Shown here: positions 54,301-63,768 of the stretch, piece after piece
Layout: each line of letters begins with the position of its first letter
Numbering within the stretch: the stretch's first letter is position 1
From: Chrysoperla carnea
Lineage: Eukaryota; Arthropoda; Insecta; Neuroptera; Chrysopidae
Length of the DNA stretch: 64,000 bases
Assembly: GCF_905475395.1 (NCBI RefSeq)
Contig: NC_058337.1
Coordinates: 29,040,983-29,104,982, forward strand
Direction of reading: 5' to 3'
Notes under the pieces: generated by a model
What the model was told of the DNA's origin: nothing
Seen by the model: the letters and a program-made list of their open reading frames with translations, nothing else
Database searches by the model: none
Made by a program: the position numbers and the translations under genes

Positions 54301-57300
54301 AGAAATCGTTCCGTGTGTTATATACATCATAATGTGACAAGCTCAAATATTTGTTGTTTTGATATTGATGATTTTGATAAGAAATGGGTTTTACCAAAAC
54401 CGTCCATTTTTTCTAATTTAGATTGTAAGCATTATTCATTTTTTAACTACCTGACTATCTTAGATTAGACAATCAATAGAATTCCCTATTTTAAAATATT
54501 AGGAAATCACAGATTAATTCCTAGTCATAGATAAATAAGCCATAATATCATCGATTTTTACTGAGTAGATAACGAAATGTTTGGTTCTACGTATTGCATA
54601 ATTTTAATACATTAGATATTACAATTATAATTTACATCTTCCAAAGCAAGTTTCTTCTTTTTCAAAAAATCAAAGGGAAGAACTAATAATCTTTTTCTTT
54701 TTTTTAACTGAAAACAGTGACCAAAAATAATAAATTTTCCACGTAATATTATGTAAAATTTATAAACCAAAACCATTTTTGTTGTAGCTGTACATCAAAT
54801 GACCCTAGATTGGATATCTGGAAATTGGTATTTTTTAGATAATTCACGTGAAGTAATATTTCTTTGTAATCAAACATTAGAAATTTGTACTATTATATTA
54901 GAAGTTGATTTAAGTACACCACGTGGAATGGCGTTAGATCCAACTAAGGGGTAAGTTGTCTTAAATGGTCTAAAAGAGTTCATGACAGTCCACAAGCTAT
55001 TTAAATAACTTAATTACGGCACTTTAAGTGGCCAACGAATTTCTATTTTGTTTTTGTAAATGTTCTAAAACGAAAGTAAAATGGACTTAACTTGGGCTTT
55101 TTAAAACTATAAAATTATTATGAAAGTTCATATAAATTAATGTTTCTTTTTTAGTTTTATGTTTTTTACAAAATGGGGTCATTCGGCTCCGATGCTTGAA
55201 CGAGCTTTATTAGATGGTACAAATCGAACTGTGTTAGTTGATCGGAAAATTGTATATCCATATGATATTGCTATTGATTTTCCATTACAACATATTTATT
55301 GGGTTGATAGTTATTTAGATTTTGTTGAACGAATTAATTATGATGGAACAAATCGACGAACTGTTAAACGAGGTTATCCTGTAAGTTAATCTTTTCAAAT
55401 ACTAATACAAATACCATCTTTACAAATATTTTTCCCTAATAGGGCAAGTGCGCCCTTATCGTTGATATTTCCGTATTCAAGAAAAATTTTATCAGTAAAG
55501 TTGGAAAAATTTAATTTATTCAAAATTTCACAGGAATTTTGGAAAAATAATTTTGCTACCAGAGACATCAACTACATTTGTTTATTTAATAAATTATAAA
55601 AAAAGATTTTTAGAAAATTATTTATAAAAAAACAATTTATAAAAAAGTGAACATTTTTCTAGAGATCAGAGTACTCAAATAAAGCTTAAATTCTTCGTGT
55701 TTATAAGTTAAGACATAGAATTTTTTAAGAAGTATTTAATTGTTAATAACATTTAAATTGTAAAAAAACTGCAATAAAAATTTTTTCTTGAATCCAAATT
55801 TCAAAGTACTGTACAATAATTTATTTAAATTACATATTTAATACTTCCGATACTCGTATCTCGGCTCCTAATAGAGCTAGAACAAATTTTTTTTTTATTT
55901 GAGATATTTCTATTTGTTTAAGTTGATAAATTAATAATTTTTAAATGTTATTTTAATTATCGAAATATAGAGTACATTTGAATTTTAGATACCAATTAAA
56001 TGAACCTAAAAAAATTTCAACTTTATAAATAAAGGTTTGAATTAATTTTTTAATAAATTAATTAGATAAATAATTATTTTGCAGCGGCCCCAGGTTTATT
56101 TTGTTAGGCATCCAAAGAACTATCATTTCCCATAGCTTCTTTATGATTGATAAAGTTCCTTTTATTCTACAGTACTTTGAAATTTGGAATCAATAAAAAT
56201 TTTACAATTTATTAACAATCTTTTATGTTGTAGCTTATTTCATAACGAATAATTTGAGCTTTATTTGAGTACTTTTTAATCTCTAAAAGCGGAGTTATAA
56301 GCGAAAATCTGAATAAAAATTTCCACTTTTTTGTATAAATTGTTAAATAAATGAAGGTAATTTTTGATCGAATCAAAATTATTTTTTCCAAATTCCTGAG
56401 AAAATTTTGCATAAAATAAATTTTTTCTAGATTTTTCCAACTTCGTCTGAACAATTTTAATTATATCAATAATTATAAATTGATTATTGGCACTTATATC
56501 ACCAAAAACTTATGAGTGCTAAAAATACTCTTCCTTTTCTTAGGTACAAAATTTATATAGTGTAGCTGTTTTTGAAAATAATTTGTTTGTTTCATCATGG
56601 AAAAATGAAAATATAATTAGGTTAAATAAATTTAAAGCACAGGGTCATCAAACAATTGGAAACTTAACAATGCCATTAAGCGTTAAAGTTTTCCATCGAC
56701 AAGTACAACCTGACGGTATGTTTTACAAATTCAGTAAAAGTATTCAAGGACAAGGACTGCATACACTTTATCACTAAAAAAAGGAGGGGGGTAAAATAAA
56801 TCATTTTCTTGGGATGTTTAAGGTGTATGAGGTCCTGCATTTTTTTAAATCTAAATTTGATTTTATTTTTTATTATTTTAGTTGCACATCCATGTAAAAA
56901 CAATAATGGAAATTGTGAACATATTTGTATTCCATCATGGAAGAAAGCTATTGCATCCGCGCATTGCATGTGTAAGCCAGGCTATCAATTGAAAGGACAT
57001 GGAAAATGTGTTGGTAAGTGAAAAATAGAGCTATTAGTTTCAACTACTTATTAGATTATATTAATTTTTATCTAACAAAACATTCCAATATAATCTTATT
57101 GGTAAGAAACATGATTCTTCTAAGTTCTCCACTAAAAAAAAATCGTTCTATTTTATTAACGACGAAAATTTATTTTCAAACTTTACGTTTTCTGAAAAAC
57201 TCAAAATTTTTTAGAAGCGGGGTTGGTTAGAAAATAATAAAAATAAAAGAGAATGTTTTGGTTTTAGAAAATTCCTCCATAAATTTAAAGTTTTTTAATA

Positions 57301-60300
57301 ATAATCGAAAATAATTAATAATTTTATTTCGTTTTTTAGTTGCCAGACAATCAACATTTTTAGTATATGGAAAAGGGCGACCTGGAATGGTGAAAGGTAT
57401 AAGCATGACACCAAGGCTACGAAAACAAGATGTGTTTCTTAATTTAATAATACACGATTTGAAACAACCAACTGCATTAAGTTTCGATGTAAAAACACAA
57501 TATATATATTATTCAGATGTGAAAAGGTTTGTAATCGAATTTTTGTAATTAAATACAATTAAATATAACGGAAATCATATCATATAACGGGTAGACCTTT
57601 CTTGCATCACCAATGAAAAATTGAACGTGGCCACATAAAAAACCACATCTAATCATGCATTTATTGATGAAAATATGTAAAATTAATATATTAGTATACT
57701 TAAAAATTTTTCTGAAATATTTCTTCTTAAATTTATTTTCTTTGTGTCACCGTAATGTCTCTTTATACGCTTATTTCTGAACACTCTATATATTAAAATG
57801 ATTCCTACCAGTAGCCTGTAAAGCTATATTGGCGCTAAAATTTTTAGGATAATTAAATCGAAGTATTTATCATTAATTTTAAATTCTAGATATGTAATTG
57901 AACGTCTCAAGGTTGATGGTTCCGTCCGTGAAGTAGTATTAAGTAATAGAATAAATAATTGTGCTGGTCTAGCTATTGATTGGATGGCACGAAATATTTA
58001 TTGGACTGATGAATTATTATCACAGATTAATGTTGCAAAATTATCAAATGTTACACAACGTAAATTATTAGTACATGGAAGTAATTTTCATCCACGATCA
58101 ATCATACTTGATCCAAAACGCGGGTAAGTAAGCATTATTTAAAATAATGGTTGTTGTTGAAGTTAAATCACATGGTTTTAATTTATTAAAAAACTGTAAT
58201 TTAATTTTTTAGTATTATGTATTGGACCAGTTGGGCATCATCCATAAACGATAAAGGAACAATTGAAAAAGCATGGATGGATGGAACCCATCGTGAAGTA
58301 TTTGTAAATGGATCATTACAATGGCCGAATGGCCTTACGATTGATTATGTTGCCAAAAAGTTATATTGGTAGGTTTTGTATTTCACTATAATGCAATTAC
58401 AATCAAAATTTTAAAATGATTGTCTAATTTAGGTGCGATGCATTTTTGAACAAAATTGAACGAATGGATTTTGATGGTAAAAATCGTGAAATAGTATTAA
58501 GTGGTGACCAATTAGATCATCCATACGGCTTAACATATCATAATAATACAATCTATTGGTCTGAATTTCAAAAAGGCCATATACAAATGTTAAATTTAGC
58601 AAATAAATCAGCAATATACACTTTGGCTACGGAAAATGCGCCTGTTTATGAAATACGTGTTTTTGATAATAAAACGCAACAAGGTACTGTATATACTTTT
58701 TTTTTTAAATTTTATCTTACATTTTACGTTAGTAGACAATTAGTGTATTTTTTTCAAATAGGATTCTCCTAGATCGATACACGTTATTCACTTTTGCCAA
58801 AAACTCAATAATTAAGGAATTAGGGGTAATAAATTTATTTAAAAATATTTTGTGCTTAAAAAAAGAACAATAAATGTGAAAATATATATAATCTCAACTA
58901 CTAAAAATAAGCTTATTTGAAGCATAAATTTTTTTCATAGATACCTTTGAACTTTCGATCTGAAGCGTTATTTTCAGATCTATTAGAGTTTACTTGCATA
59001 CGCTTTTTATAAACAAGTTGAAACTGGAATAGAGTACTTTACGGTAATCTGCTACAGTAAATGCAACTAGCAGGTCACACACGCGAGTACCGTCATCTAA
59101 ATTCAAATTATCATATTTCCGGGAAAAATAAAGTTAAAAATGTCTAGTAAAGCGGAAAATATTTTAGGGGACAATAATATGGCATATTAATATTATTGTT
59201 GATATTTTATTTTTAGTTATACATACAAAAACGTTTAACAAATTACATGTAATTTTTCGTAAAATTTAATTATTTTTAACCGGCGTAACACTCTTTTAAA
59301 CTATATTGGGTATTGCATCACATTTAAATGTTTAGACCTGTAATTTGAAAATGAGATGTCGTAGAGTTTCCTATTTTCATTAGAATCCAAGATATAAGAA
59401 AATGCCTAAAAAAAGCGATATTTTAGGTTTTCTAACGAAATTTTTAATAACTTCTAATTAATATTTTTGAAAAATTACACATTTACAATTGCAAAAATCA
59501 TTGCCTCACATTCTTGGTAGCGTTATAAACAATTTATAACAAATTACTCGACCATATTTCACAAAAACGACCTTGATTTTCAAAAAAAATATAATCGAAA
59601 AACATTGATCATTTTCAAGGACCTCAATCGGCAACGAAAACCCACGCGACTATATTAATTTAACAGATCGTGCAAATATAGATTTCTTCTTTCTAAGTTT
59701 GCCAAGTCCAATAATTCGGCAATCGTATTTCATAAGAAAAATAAAACATTACCAAAAAGTTGATGTTCATTCCATTGATGTTATTTATTATAAATTTTTC
59801 TATACTAAGTATCCAGTAATCCAAGATTTCAATAATCCGACACTCTTTGGTTTTTAATAGTGTCAAGTTAGTGTGATTGTCCTGTATTTATATTAATTGA
59901 TTGCTTCGTTTATTCAAATGTTTATCTAACAAATTTTGTTTTGAAAATAACAATAGGTCTATTAAAATTTTTTAGGTACGAACGATTGTTCACATAACAA
60001 TAACAATTGTTCGGAATTATGTCTATCAACACCACATGGTGCATTATGCGCATGCTCTGATGGTTTTATATTAAACCATCAAAATGAATGTATCCCACAA
60101 AAGAATTACACTTCACCAACAGCATGTACACAAGATGGCTCATTTCAATGTCTGAAAAATCTACGTTGCATTGAAGAGCGTTACGTATGCGATGGCGATG
60201 ACGATTGTGGCGATGGATCTGATGAGGATCGTGGCCCGAATGGTATATGTGAGAATAAAGTATGTCGTAAAGATACATTTTTATGTGATAGCACGCGATG

Positions 60301-60808
60301 TATTCGCACGCATTGGCTATGTGACGGTGATAAAGATTGTGTTGATGGAACAGATGAAGATCCAGCATTTTGTAAAAATTCTACATGCTCACCACAACAG
60401 TTTACATGCAAGGAGACAGGACGTTGTATACCGTTATCATGGACATGTGATCGGCAATATGACTGTGGTGGGGATGATAAAAGTGATGAAAGTGAAAATT
60501 GTAGTAAGTATATTTGTATAAACCACTGTTATAAGTAATAGATCCGTCCGATTTTCTCATGAGAACATTTTATTTTCAATAATGTATAATATACTAGAGC
60601 TGCACTCAGTAAATTTCAAAAAAACAGAATCCATCTCTCTCATACTTTGACTATATGCTTCACAAACGAGCTATGCTATAAACATACATTTATAAAGTAT
60701 ATTGCAACTGTTTAGTCAATTCAATGACTAAATTCATTCAATAAATAACGACTATTTACATCTTCTCTTCATTTTTCATCAAGTACAAAAATATTTCTTC
60801 AAAATTAA

Positions 60809-60880
<72 letters not shown>

Positions 60881-63768
60881 GTCAAAATGTTGTCAATAAT
60901 TTCTAGACCTAGTCCACGTGACTCATGCTAAAAGACCAAAGGACTCAAAAACAGTTTTGTTTTATCAAAGTAGTGATTAGTTTCATTCGGTGAATAATAG
61001 CTAATTCTCAAAATTCTCTCTGTTAAAATATGCGTGTCATTCCCAGCAGAGGAGCCGCCAAATGGCCCAAAAACAATTTTTTTGTAAATTTCTCTTTGTA
61101 TTGCTTTATCAACAACAACAAAAATACAATTAAAAAATTTGATTTGAAAATTTAAGAAACCTTAATTGAAAAGAATAAATTAAATTTTAATTTTAGTGCA
61201 ACCATTATCAGTCCCTTGTACGAAGTAAAGAAAGTATTGTAGTTGCGAATTTTTCCGAAATTTTGGTCTTTCTTGAGTCCATGTTGCGTAGTTTATGCGT
61301 GGAGTCTCTCACATAATTCAAAAACACTTAGTCGTAATTTTGTATTTAGGACTGTCGTATTGTATGTATCTAAACATCTAGTTGTGCCATATAAAATTCA
61401 ATTAATTATACAAAAACATATTTTTTTAATTTTTACAGAAGAACAAGAATGTTTTGCAACAGAATTTACATGTCACAATAAACATTGTATCCCACTAGAA
61501 TTCTATTGTGATGGAGATGATGATTGTCAGGATGGTTCCGATGAAAAAGGCTGTGAAGAACATTGTAATACTGATACACATGTAAGTCAATATTTTCTAA
61601 ACATTATTTAACCCTTAAACGAAGTTTACTTCGATTTTAAAGTTCGAAGTATTTTAGCACTATTGACACATAATTTTTGCTTTTACAGTTCTATTGTGCA
61701 GCAGATGATACATGTTTAAAACATTCCGTTAAATGTAATGGAATTTATGATTGTTCAGATGGTATGGATGAATATAAATGTCCACCAGGACAATTTGTTC
61801 CTTCAACCAATACTGACGAAGATCCATTTGATATACATAATTATGGAGAAGTTTGTGCGTCACATCAATTTAAATGTCATTCAAGAACGCAATGCATTCA
61901 AGCGGTATGAAATTGACAAAAAATTTATTTATCTACGAAAACACGTCTTTTAAATATAATATGAGATTCCTTGCACTTGAATAAAAAAAGAGGTTTAAAT
62001 AAACATATGGTCAAAGACATTTTTGAGATTTTGATAAATCTTGAAACGAAAATATTATAATAGTATTATAGTGTGCCGTATATTTCGAAAACAAGTCTCT
62101 GACCATTCGAACTTTTTCTTTTTTCAATCTCACATTAATCGAAAAAAAATTACAGTGGAACTTCGATAAATCGAACGCCAAGGCAAAAAATGTCGAGTTA
62201 ATTAGTTTTCGACGAAGAAAGAAAGAAAGGCGCGATTTTCAAGTACGATTTTCAAATAATTGTATTTTACTAACTGCGACTTACGGGATTTGTTTTTTAA
62301 AACTCGAGTATAAATATATACTATCAATACCTCGCATAGAAATAACATTTTGTTCGAGTTAAAAAGTCTAAATAATTCGAGATAAGTTTTTTCGACTTAT
62401 TGAGAATTACGACTTAACGAGGTTCGAGTTGTCGAGGGTCCACTGTTTATAATTTTAATGTTTTTGTTTCACAACTTTATCGTCGTATATCTCGAAAAGT
62501 GCTTAATCCTATGTTTATGAAACGTTTTAAGAAACTGTCACCAATCCCATGTTCAAATACAAAGGCTTTCTGGGGACCATCAATAAACAAAAAAAATTTA
62601 AACAAGTTTGTTTGATCATTTTGCTTTAGGAATCACGTTACCGTTAATCCCAATAAAAATTACTTTATTGTTGATTAAATAAACTTGTCAAGTTAATATT
62701 CAGCAACCGATTTAATTTAATTTATATTTGTACAGATTTTCCGTTGTGATGGTGTACAAGATTGTGTGGATGGATCAGATGAAGTTAATTGTACATCAAC
62801 AACACCAAATCCAACAGATGAAATGGAAACAACAAAAAATTCGATCCTGGAATGTGAATATCCGAATCATTTTTGTGATAATCAAACAAAATGTATTTCT
62901 GTTCATTCATTGTGTGACGATCAACCGGATTGTGAAGACAAATCTGATGAAGGTAAATATTTAAATTTACGTGAATACAACAGGATTACAAAACTTTAAA
63001 ACTATTACAAGTTTACTATTTTAAAATTGTTTTTAAAATATTAGCACAATATTTCTAAATTACTAAAAATATTTTAACTACCAGTGCGTCCAGAGTGAAA
63101 ATATACCTGGACCATAGAAAAGAATAAATTTGACTTTTCGATCAATATAGTTCTTATTCATTTGCGTTAGAGAGTGAAAGACAGATATTAATCTCTAACA
63201 TTCTTGCTCTTGTTTCAATATACTCTCTGTTTTACCGTGCCCCACTTCTTTCTGTACTATAAACTAAAATTCTAAAAGGAATGTTTTTTATTTTTTTTTT
63301 GTGCAGGTTTTCGATGTAGTGAACAATTATGTTTACATCGTAACGATTGTTCTCACAACTGTAAAAACTCACCAGAAGGTATGGTATGTTATTGTCCACC
63401 AAATTTACATCTTCAAGCTGATCGTGTAACATGCTCCGAAGAACATCCTTGCAAAGCATGGGGAACATGTTCACAAAAATGTGAGCCAATAAATTCACAT
63501 CGACATAAATGCGCTTGTTACGATGGATATCGTTTAGAGGACGATGGTTTTACATGTAAAAGTTTAGATGGTGCAATACCTTTTGTTATTTTCTCAAATC
63601 GACATGAATTGCGTGCTGTCGATTTGCATACGTTTAATGTGAAAGCATTAATATCAAGTTTAAAGAATACAATTGCATTAGATTTTTATCATGCTGGAAA
63701 TACAACAATGGTATTTTGGACCGATGTAATTGATGATAAAATTTATAGGGGTACACTAATTGGAGGAT
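24124..63768 (+). CDS. LRP1: LRP1-type low-density lipoprotein receptor-related protein (N-terminal ~1,400 residues, continues past window)
   Basis: Nineteen exons join in frame by GT-AG sites: 24124-24355, 50915-51034, 52038-52313, 52396-52521, 53449-53571, 54176-54424, 54788-54950, 55155-55380, 56544-56715, 56882-57013, 57340-57526, 57890-58123, 58213-58368, 58433-58683, 59976-60503, 61439-61581, 61689-61904, 62736-62952 and 63307-63768 (4,213 coding bases). Domain order is signal segment, three LDLa, EGF, calcium-type EGF, propeller 1, EGF, propeller 2, EGF, seven LDLa, two EGF, propeller 3 start. This is the LRP1 order, not that of megalin or LRP5/6. Segments such as [12 protein letters not shown] and [18 protein letters not shown] closely parallel vertebrate LRP1. 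LRP1 is a giant cell-surface receptor that internalises lipoproteins and many other ligands. The transmembrane and NPxY cytoplasmic parts lie beyond the window. Confidence 0.95.
26578..26910 (+). repeat. dispersed repeat of the 'CCCCGAACTGAAAAAAGGGGG' type
   Basis: It starts ACCCCCGAACTGAAAAAAGG, continues 'gtgttataagtttgac' and a (TGTC)n run, then 'ggatgaaccaattttgattt' and 'tgtttgaaaggtattttaat'. I recognise this word pattern from insect interspersed repeats, but cannot assign a superfamily. A second internal 'aatggagag.gttcttt/ttatta' unit shows partial internal repetition. Confidence 0.5.
27700..28270 (+). repeat. family A repeat, near full length
   Basis: The left end 'aacaagttaaaacaaacaat' plus 'tgactgagttaattgttgaa' runs through the conserved core (ctctaacagtttacaagatg, 'tcctacgaatccaagaccta') to the right end 'catatatacatggtata'. 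Inverted ATACCATGTATA ends are present. It is non-coding. Confidence 0.8.
29455..29604. mobile_element. small MITE with TAGACC TIRs, nested in a family B copy
   Basis: A 150-bp segment begins TAGACCTTTTCATTTCAA and ends TTTAAAATGAAATGGTCTA, imperfect terminal inverted repeats. The flanks on both sides are family B sequence (the 'agtatcagaacaggtagcca' side and the 'attttacagaaatctttaat' side), so it inserted into a pre-existing family B copy. Confidence 0.6.
29690..30870 (-). repeat. two adjoining family B copies, minus orientation
   Basis: 29690-29875 is the complement of the family B 5' part (cattcgctagtttttgcgtg, then the AAAC repeats). From 29876 a second complete copy begins with 'actagcttgacactcacccg' and ends at about 30870 with 'tataatatatagggatattg'. 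The second copy is interrupted at 30123-30573 by a different element. Confidence 0.6.
30123..30573. mobile_element. 451-bp MITE with TAGACC TIRs, nested in family B
   Basis: It begins TAGACCTTTTTCATGAAAAA and ends ATGTGAAAAAGGTCTA. The family B context (cagaaatcttta ... tttatggttcaaaat) resumes on either side. The inverted ends match those of the 150-bp element at 29455-29604, so both probably belong to one family that inserted twice into family B. It has no ORF. Confidence 0.65.
31257..31715 (+). repeat. family A repeat, diverged and truncated at its 3' end
   Basis: The left end 'caattgactgagttaattgt' and 'taaaataccatgtatag' are followed by about 120 bp of foreign or diverged sequence. The core resumes near 31495 (ctctaacggtttacaagatg). 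It breaks off after 'ggtgattttatgaacaccta'. Confidence 0.65.
32745..33281 (-). repeat. family A repeat, full length, minus orientation
   Basis: Both ends are intact: 'tataccatgtatatatgaaa' on the left and 'aacaattaactcagtcaatt' plus 'gtttgttttcacttgttt' on the right. The conserved core between them includes 'aaaacgaaaaaagatatcga' and 'acatcactgtttacccgtga'. A good reference copy of the family. Confidence 0.8.
33586..33660. mobile_element. possible hAT-like terminal fragment
   Basis: 'agtgatgggacgaatattcg' and 'cattcgcgaatattcgc' form a self-complementary start of the AGTGATGGGACGAATATTCG type seen at hAT-like element ends. No matching opposite end is evident, so only a fragment or solo end remains. 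Confidence 0.35.
35560..36190 (+). repeat. two tandem family B copies
   Basis: A partial copy begins near 35560 (tatattataaatgtgaaagt) and stops at about 35705 after 'ataatttataaagatata'. A second, complete copy begins near 35735 and ends about 36190 with 'aagctcagtgaagcgggcgg'. The head-to-tail arrangement could be a tandem insertion or an unequal exchange. Confidence 0.65.
36205..36420. mobile_element. foldback MITE (arms ~95 bp)
   Basis: The left arm (about 36205-36300: tttcaaacag, 'atctctgg', 'aaaatcatcgaatttcgaat', 'cgcaatagctcgtttgaaaa') reappears as its reverse complement at about 36325-36420. A spacer of about 25 bp separates them. The element sits at the 3' end of a family B copy. 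It is palindromic and non-coding. Confidence 0.8.
37193..37865 (-). pseudogene. decayed non-LTR retrotransposon fragment flanked by direct repeats
   Basis: About 37260-37790 is noticeably richer in G/C than its surroundings. On the minus strand it reads as broken protein-like sequence, with [13 protein letters not shown] (like the GNExADxLAR segment of retrotransposon RNase H) and later [12 protein letters not shown] (like the CxCPxLxxRR tail of LINE ORF2 proteins), separated by stops and frameshifts. Both ends carry a diverged direct repeat of about 55-60 bp (cttattatattaactagatt ... cgttgaaaa) at 37193-37250 and 37808-37865. It is a dead fragment with no function. Identification rests on short motifs only. 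Confidence 0.5.
37892..38307. mobile_element. MITE with ~26-bp TIRs, mariner-like ends
   Basis: The left end TACAGCGTGTCTACTTAAGT+TGGCTA and the right end TAGCCAACTTAACTAGACAC+ACTGTA are inverted repeats with few mismatches. TA lies at both extremities, as expected of Tc1/mariner-type insertion. The 416 bp carry no supported ORF. A second small inverted repeat (tgtgtcacaaa / tttgtgacaca) follows immediately at about 38317-38380. Confidence 0.65.
39175..39475 (+). repeat. family B copy, truncated
   Basis: It runs from 'tccctatatattataaatgt' through 'gaaagtaaggatgtttgttg' and 'aatatagctcatatcatc' to 'aaaactgagcatatcaag', with an internal deletion relative to the Rae1-intron copy. It is non-coding. 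Confidence 0.6.
40239..40510. repeat. two short inverted-repeat structures
   Basis: About 40239-40335: 'ttattataagtaaaatcggc' + 'attacagtc' pairs with 'gactgtaatgacgaatttac' + 'ttataa'. About 40401-40505: 'gttttctgcatggtactttg' pairs with 'caaagtaccatgtagaaaac'. Both are small non-coding foldbacks, possibly MITEs. The first has a diverged relative near 32645-32715. Confidence 0.55.
41870..42275 (+). repeat. family C interspersed repeat
   Basis: It runs from 'acatagtataaaacaaattc' and 'gctttctctgtccctatgtc' through 'cctttgtatgtttaaatctt', 'tgaaactacgcaacggattt' to 'aaagcggctagttcacagct'. A minus-strand copy lies at 50045-50330. The word pattern is familiar from insect non-autonomous retroelements, but superfamily assignment is not possible here. 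Confidence 0.55.
42673..43060 (+). repeat. three-copy tandem array of ~130-145-bp units
   Basis: Three diverged units start at 42673, 42817 and 42945 with CGATATCGNNCGAACAAAAA. Each continues with 'tatcgacttcg', 'gtcga', 'aacggcaa.atgaNccg' and AAAAAAATTTCATAACATTC, then 'ggtcgagtcgggcgag'. Spacings are 144 and 128 bp. The array is rich in ATCG and TCGA words unlike the surrounding intron, and reads as satellite-like DNA. A GTGTGTGTGTGTGT tract precedes it at about 42623. Confidence 0.8.
43942..44840. repeat. family A copies in head-to-head (inverted) arrangement
   Basis: A minus-orientation 3'-end scrap (43942-44050) is followed by a larger minus-orientation truncated copy (44058-44335). 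A plus-orientation copy then begins at about 44360 with 'acaagtgaaaacaaacaatt' and runs to about 44840. The arrangement resembles a diverged version of the palindrome at 6057-8451. Confidence 0.7.
45367..45777. mobile_element. foldback MITE with ~130-bp arms
   Basis: The left arm from 45367 (aaccctattggtccaatttt, 'tgcatacccacc', 'cacagaaacagttaaatgac', 'attctatgggtcatttaacg'-type) pairs with the right arm ending 45777 (ttgacgttaaatgacccata, 'ccatttaactgtttctgtgg', 'tatgcaaaaattggaccaat'). A 14-G run sits in the right arm where the left has only scattered C's. The loop is about 150 bp and non-coding. Confidence 0.75.
45950..46605 (-). repeat. family A copy with an internal insertion
   Basis: The minus-orientation 3' end (tataccctgtatatacataa) and core run to about 46310. 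The terminal 'atttcaacaattaactcagt' + 'cgattgtttgtcttcacctg' is found at 46555-46605. About 240 bp of A/T-rich DNA (46311-46552) lies between and does not match the family consensus. Confidence 0.6.
47880..48020 (-). repeat. family A 3'-end fragment
   Basis: A short minus-orientation piece (acaagtttgtaatgcttaaa-like, 'aatattgatgctatgaacaa', 'aattttggtataagtaggtg') keeps only the right terminal about 130 bp of the family. Confidence 0.5.
50045..50330 (-). repeat. family C copy, minus orientation
   Basis: It contains 'accagcgacctgccccggcc' + 'tcgcacggttgcaa' at one end and, on the same strand, 'aaaatccgttgcgtagtttt' and 'aagcatacatagggacatag' at the other. These are the complement of the family C body seen at 41870-42275. 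A strong hairpin directly adjoins its right end (50331-50367). Confidence 0.6.
50331..50367. repeat. perfect 16-bp hairpin
   Basis: TGTTATTACCCAAGAA is followed after five bases (GTATC) by its exact reverse complement. A related GTTATTAC word recurs 20 bp later. The site borders a family C copy, so it may be an element end or an independent palindrome. Confidence 0.8.
50915..52313 (+). CDS. LRP1: LRP1 exons 2-3: LDL receptor class A cluster I (three modules)
   Basis: Exon 2 (50915-51034) is one complete LDLa module, from [20 protein letters not shown] through DCEDGSDE. Exon 3 (52038-52313) holds two more: [20 protein letters not shown] ... [19 protein letters not shown], and [20 protein letters not shown] ... 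DCPDNSDE. LDLa modules bind Ca2+ through the Asp/Glu of the DxSDE loop and dock positively charged ligands. The second module has an insertion between its fifth Cys and the SDE motif, so its calcium loop is enlarged. Human LRP1 has two modules here; this one has three. Both exons are phase 1-1. Confidence 0.93.
51035..52037 (+). other. LRP1 intron 2
   Basis: About 1 kb with GT-AG ends. It contains poly-T and poly-A tracts and a dispersed repeat segment near 51350-51640 ('tgcattttcacatatttggc', 'gaagcaaatat', CGCGCGCGG) that is similar, inverted, to about 8940-9060 of the window. No coding signal. Confidence 0.6.
52396..53571 (+). CDS. LRP1: LRP1 exons 4-5: EGF-like pair, second calcium-binding type
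   Basis: Exon 4 (52396-52521) encodes a six-Cys EGF-like module ([12 protein letters not shown] ... [16 protein letters not shown]). Exon 5 (53449-53571) encodes [20 protein letters not shown] followed by [17 protein letters not shown], with the D-x-N/D-E-C start and the conserved aromatic of calcium-binding EGF modules. Each exon is exactly one module, phase 1-1, as in vertebrate LDLR-family genes. The pair links LDLa cluster I to propeller 1. The intron between them (52522-53448) holds only A/T-rich sequence. Confidence 0.92.
54176..56715 (+). CDS. LRP1: LRP1 exons 6-9: first YWTD beta-propeller
   Basis: The exons are 54176-54424, 54788-54950, 55155-55380 and 56544-56715. The propeller starts [20 protein letters not shown]. 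Recognisable blade words are [37 protein letters not shown] (where YWTD-type FTDYG is usual), [12 protein letters not shown] and [19 protein letters not shown]. Blades 1-2 and 6 are the least conserved. In LDLR-family receptors these six-bladed propellers drive ligand release at endosomal pH. All four junctions keep frame (phases 1-1, 1-2, 2-0, 0-1). Confidence 0.9.
56882..57013 (+). CDS. LRP1: LRP1 exon 10: EGF-like module after propeller 1
   Basis: A single phase 1-1 exon encodes [20 protein letters not shown] followed by [16 protein letters not shown], a six-Cys EGF-like module of the HPC-x(4-5)-G-x-C-x-H-x-C type that closes YWTD propellers in LRP proteins. Confidence 0.92.
57340..58683 (+). 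CDS. LRP1: LRP1 exons 11-14: second YWTD beta-propeller
   Basis: The exons are 57340-57526 (weak GTTTGT donor), 57890-58123, 58213-58368 and 58433-58683. The start [18 protein letters not shown] is a hallmark of LRP1 propeller 2. Successive blades show [54 protein letters not shown] with [28 protein letters not shown] and [14 protein letters not shown]. The [16 protein letters not shown] segment spans the exon 13/14 junction. The end [16 protein letters not shown] also matches LRP1. Introns 12 and 13 are very short (89 and 64 bp). Confidence 0.94.
59976..62952 (+). CDS. LRP1: LRP1 exons 15-18: EGF module and LDLa cluster II (seven modules)
   Basis: Exon 15 (59976-60503) encodes the EGF module [14 protein letters not shown] ... 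CACSDGF and then three LDLa modules with WxCDGDxDCxDGxDE signatures. Exon 16 (61439-61581) has one LDLa ([18 protein letters not shown] ... [11 protein letters not shown]) and starts the next, completed in exon 17 (61689-61904; [11 protein letters not shown]). A further module is split between exons 17 and 18 ([14 protein letters not shown] / [18 protein letters not shown]). Exon 18 (62736-62952) adds the last ([20 protein letters not shown] ... DCEDKSDE). That makes seven, against eight in human LRP1. This cluster is the main ligand-binding region of LRP1 in vertebrates. Two modules straddle phase-0 introns, unlike the usual one-exon-per-module layout. Confidence 0.93.
60811..60876. repeat. 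(AT)n microsatellite in LRP1 intron 15
   Basis: About 33 uninterrupted AT dinucleotides, the longest simple repeat in the window, lie in the intron between exons 15 and 16. Confidence 0.95.
62151..62447. mobile_element. pogo/Tigger-like MITE in LRP1 intron 17
   Basis: It starts TTACAGTGGAACTTCGATAA + ATCGAA and ends TTCGAGTTGTCGAGGGTCCA + CTGT, imperfect inverted repeats of the CAGTGGAAC type found at pogo/Tigger element ends. It has internal 'cgagttaa'/'cgacttattgag' words and no ORF. The 297 bp sit wholly inside the intron. Confidence 0.6.
63307..63768 (+). CDS. LRP1: LRP1 exon 19: EGF pair and start of propeller 3
   Basis: The exon opens with [20 protein letters not shown], completes a first EGF-like module with [16 protein letters not shown], then a second ([20 protein letters not shown] ... 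[15 protein letters not shown]). The third propeller starts at [19 protein letters not shown], with the first blade word [15 protein letters not shown]. It ends phase 1 at GTAAGT; the following intron runs to the window edge. Confidence 0.93.

Noticed and set aside
60066-60411. Minus-strand His/Ser-rich ORFs opposite LRP1 exon 15
   Set aside because: They are antisense shadows of LDLa codons (Asp/Gly/Cys-rich sense strand).
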